A model generated the notes under the pieces. The model had not been told where the DNA came from, did not search any database, and saw only the letters and a list, made by a program, of their open reading frames with translations. DNA of 43,539 bases from CBFHOS01 sp965657645 (GTDB lineage: Bacteria > Pseudomonadota > Alphaproteobacteria > Puniceispirillales > Puniceispirillaceae): the NCBI GenBank assembly GCA_965657645.1, contig CBFHOS010000014.1, positions 1 through 43,539 of the forward strand. The letters run 5' to 3'. A program made the translations under genes and the position numbers. Positions 42,851 through 43,539 of this stretch are shown piece by piece; the first letter of the stretch is position 1, and every line of letters begins with the position of its first letter.

Positions 42851-42886
42851 AATGCAACAGTTTTATTATTCTGTTTTTATTGCATT
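42851..42886 (-). terminator. Candidate hairpin downstream of ftsB
   Basis: AATGCAA-CAG (42851-42860) pairs with CTG (42871-42873) and TTGCATT (42880-42886), a ten-pair imperfect stem with an internal bulge. It lies 51 bases after the ftsB stop. On the minus strand only a weak T run follows, and the long T run is on the other strand, so the terminator call is tentative. Confidence 0.3.
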
Positions 42887-42936
42887 TTTTTAATATAAAC
42901 CGAATTACAGTTTACAAAACAAAACCGATGGCATTC

Positions 42937-43260
42937 CTAAAATTTCAAATCAGACAGATCAATTGAAATAATTACATCATTCGGTGAGTAAAGGCCCAGT
43001 TCAGCCCGTGCGGTTTCGGCCAGAATATCAGCGTCAATCGCGTCATTACGCAGCAAACCAATGCGGTGTGATAAAAATTGCTGGTGCTTGGTCAAAAGCA
43101 TAAGCCGTTCTTCGGCAAGCAAAATTTTACGCTCAAGCTCAGGCCGGGCCATCACCCCGCGCTCGCCAGCGATCGTATGAAAGCCGAAAAAGGCGACCAT
43201 CGTTCCCAAAAGAAAGACACTGCCCGCAAAAGCAAGAGGTTTACGCAAGATGCGATACAT
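42937..43260 (-). CDS. ftsB: Septum formation initiator FtsB/DivIC family protein
   Basis: A 107-residue bitopic membrane protein of the divisome. It has a short cytoplasmic start, one transmembrane segment (about residues 9-29), a periplasmic coiled-coil region (about 40-80, e.g. ELERKILLAEERLMLLTKHQ) and the conserved acidic end ILAETARAELGLYSPND with the typical L-x-x-x-A-R-x-E-L-G-x-x segment. It should connect with FtsL and FtsQ. Its position between eno and pdhA is the usual one in alphaproteobacteria. Confidence 0.92.
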   Translation of the reverse strand: MYRILRKPLAFAGSVFLLGTMVAFFGFHTIAGERGVMARPELERKILLAEERLMLLTKHQQFLSHRIGLLRNDAIDADILAETARAELGLYSPNDVIISIDLSDLKF

Positions 43261-43321
43261 GATGTCTCCAATCTCTATCGATAAACCGTGATGGTCATCT
43301 GATTGGATGCATTGAATCAGA

Positions 43322-43356
43322 GGTGATTCGGCGCGTCAAGAAAAAAGCGAATCGCC
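43322..43356 (-). terminator. Candidate eno-ftsB intergenic hairpin
   Basis: GGTGATTCG (43322-43330) and CGAATCGCC (43348-43356) form a nine-pair stem with one G-T wobble and a 17-base loop, between the eno stop and the ftsB start. No T run follows on the minus strand, so it may be an mRNA-processing stem rather than a terminator. Confidence 0.3.
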
Positions 43357-43394
43357 GGATTCTCTCAATTATGATGGTTTAGACGCCGCAATCA

Positions 43395-43539
43395 CTAGCC
43401 ACGCAGAATAGACGCGCCCGCATAAAGCGCGGTGCGATCCAACTCTTCTTCGATCCGCAGCAATTGGTTGTATTTCGCCAATCGGTCGGAACGAGACAAA
43501 GAGCCAGTCTTAATCTGCCCCGCATTAGTCGCAACCGCT
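43395..43539 (-). CDS. eno: Enolase (C-terminal 48 residues; 5' end beyond window)
   Basis: Translating the minus strand from the window edge gives the enolase end: AVATNAGQIKTGSLSRSDR, then KYNQLLRIEEEL and a short Ala/Gly tail ending at a TAG at 43395-43397. The Gln-Ile-Lys-Thr-Gly and Ser-Arg-Ser-Asp-Arg segments are invariant in enolases, and the KYNQLLRIEEEL helix is typical of the bacterial enzyme, which converts 2-phosphoglycerate to phosphoenolpyruvate. The gene continues to the right outside the window. ftsB follows 134 bases after its stop on the same strand. Confidence 0.93.
   Translation of the reverse strand, partial: AVATNAGQIKTGSLSRSDRLAKYNQLLRIEEELDRTALYAGASILRG

Noticed and set aside
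42851..42892. Plus-strand terminator with a strong T run between pdhA and ftsB
   Set aside because: No plus-strand gene ends here, so the T run downstream has no known transcript to terminate.

Overview
The window looks like a scaffold from a free-living marine-type alphaproteobacterium of about 50% GC; a SAR116-like relative is my best guess, but the clade cannot be proven from the sequence alone. The lineage evidence is gene order. eno-ftsB-pdhA-pdhB-pdhC-lpdA-lipA-coq10/ratA, then pncC, pgpA, ispDF, then dusB-ntrB-ntrC-ntrY-ntrX-trkA-hfq is a classical alphaproteobacterial arrangement, and an E1-beta subunit with its own lipoyl domain is typical of that class. A run of 10 N at 7019-7028 and a ~15% GC left edge show that this is a draft scaffold.

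Layout. (1) 1-222: extremely AT-rich sequence with a 41-codon open tail (1-126) and a palindromic candidate hut operator (176-189). (2) 223-5427: hutI-hutH-hutG-hutU, translationally coupled, histidine degradation by the N-formylglutamate route; hutF and the regulator hutC are not in the window. (3) 5622-5711: tRNA-Ser(UGA). (4) 5811-15481: accessory metabolism. A minus-strand block (P450, MttB-family methyltransferase, EamA permease, Tm-1-like/UPF0261 protein, MFS permease) is divergent from a reductive-dehalogenase-like iron-sulfur protein, followed by a glutathione transferase, an FMN-barrel protein and a FrnE/DsbA-like oxidoreductase. (5) 15501-24548: mfd with sdhE, divergent recG, a DUF502 membrane protein with a histone-like lysine tail, mazG, an inositol-monophosphatase-family enzyme and hfq with a repeat tail. 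(6) 24616-33455: trkA and the dusB-ntrBC-ntrYX nitrogen-regulation operon. (7) 33638-35957: ispDF, pgpA, pncC. (8) 35971-43539: coq10/ratA, lipA, the pyruvate dehydrogenase genes, ftsB and the 3' end of eno.

How the genes work together. Histidine is degraded to glutamate, ammonia and formate by Hut. The two Ntr two-component pairs sense nitrogen status, but both response regulators have a changed or missing sigma-54 contact loop (GAFVGA in NtrC, none in NtrX), suggesting sigma-70 targets. PdhABC, LpdA and LipA build and lipoylate the pyruvate dehydrogenase complex. The least explained part is 5.8-15.5 kb, where a P450, an MttB homologue, a RdhA-like protein, two uncharacterised transport/ATP-binding genes and redox proteins resemble a catabolic island next to a tRNA gene. 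I found no CRISPR array, transposase, integrase or phage gene.
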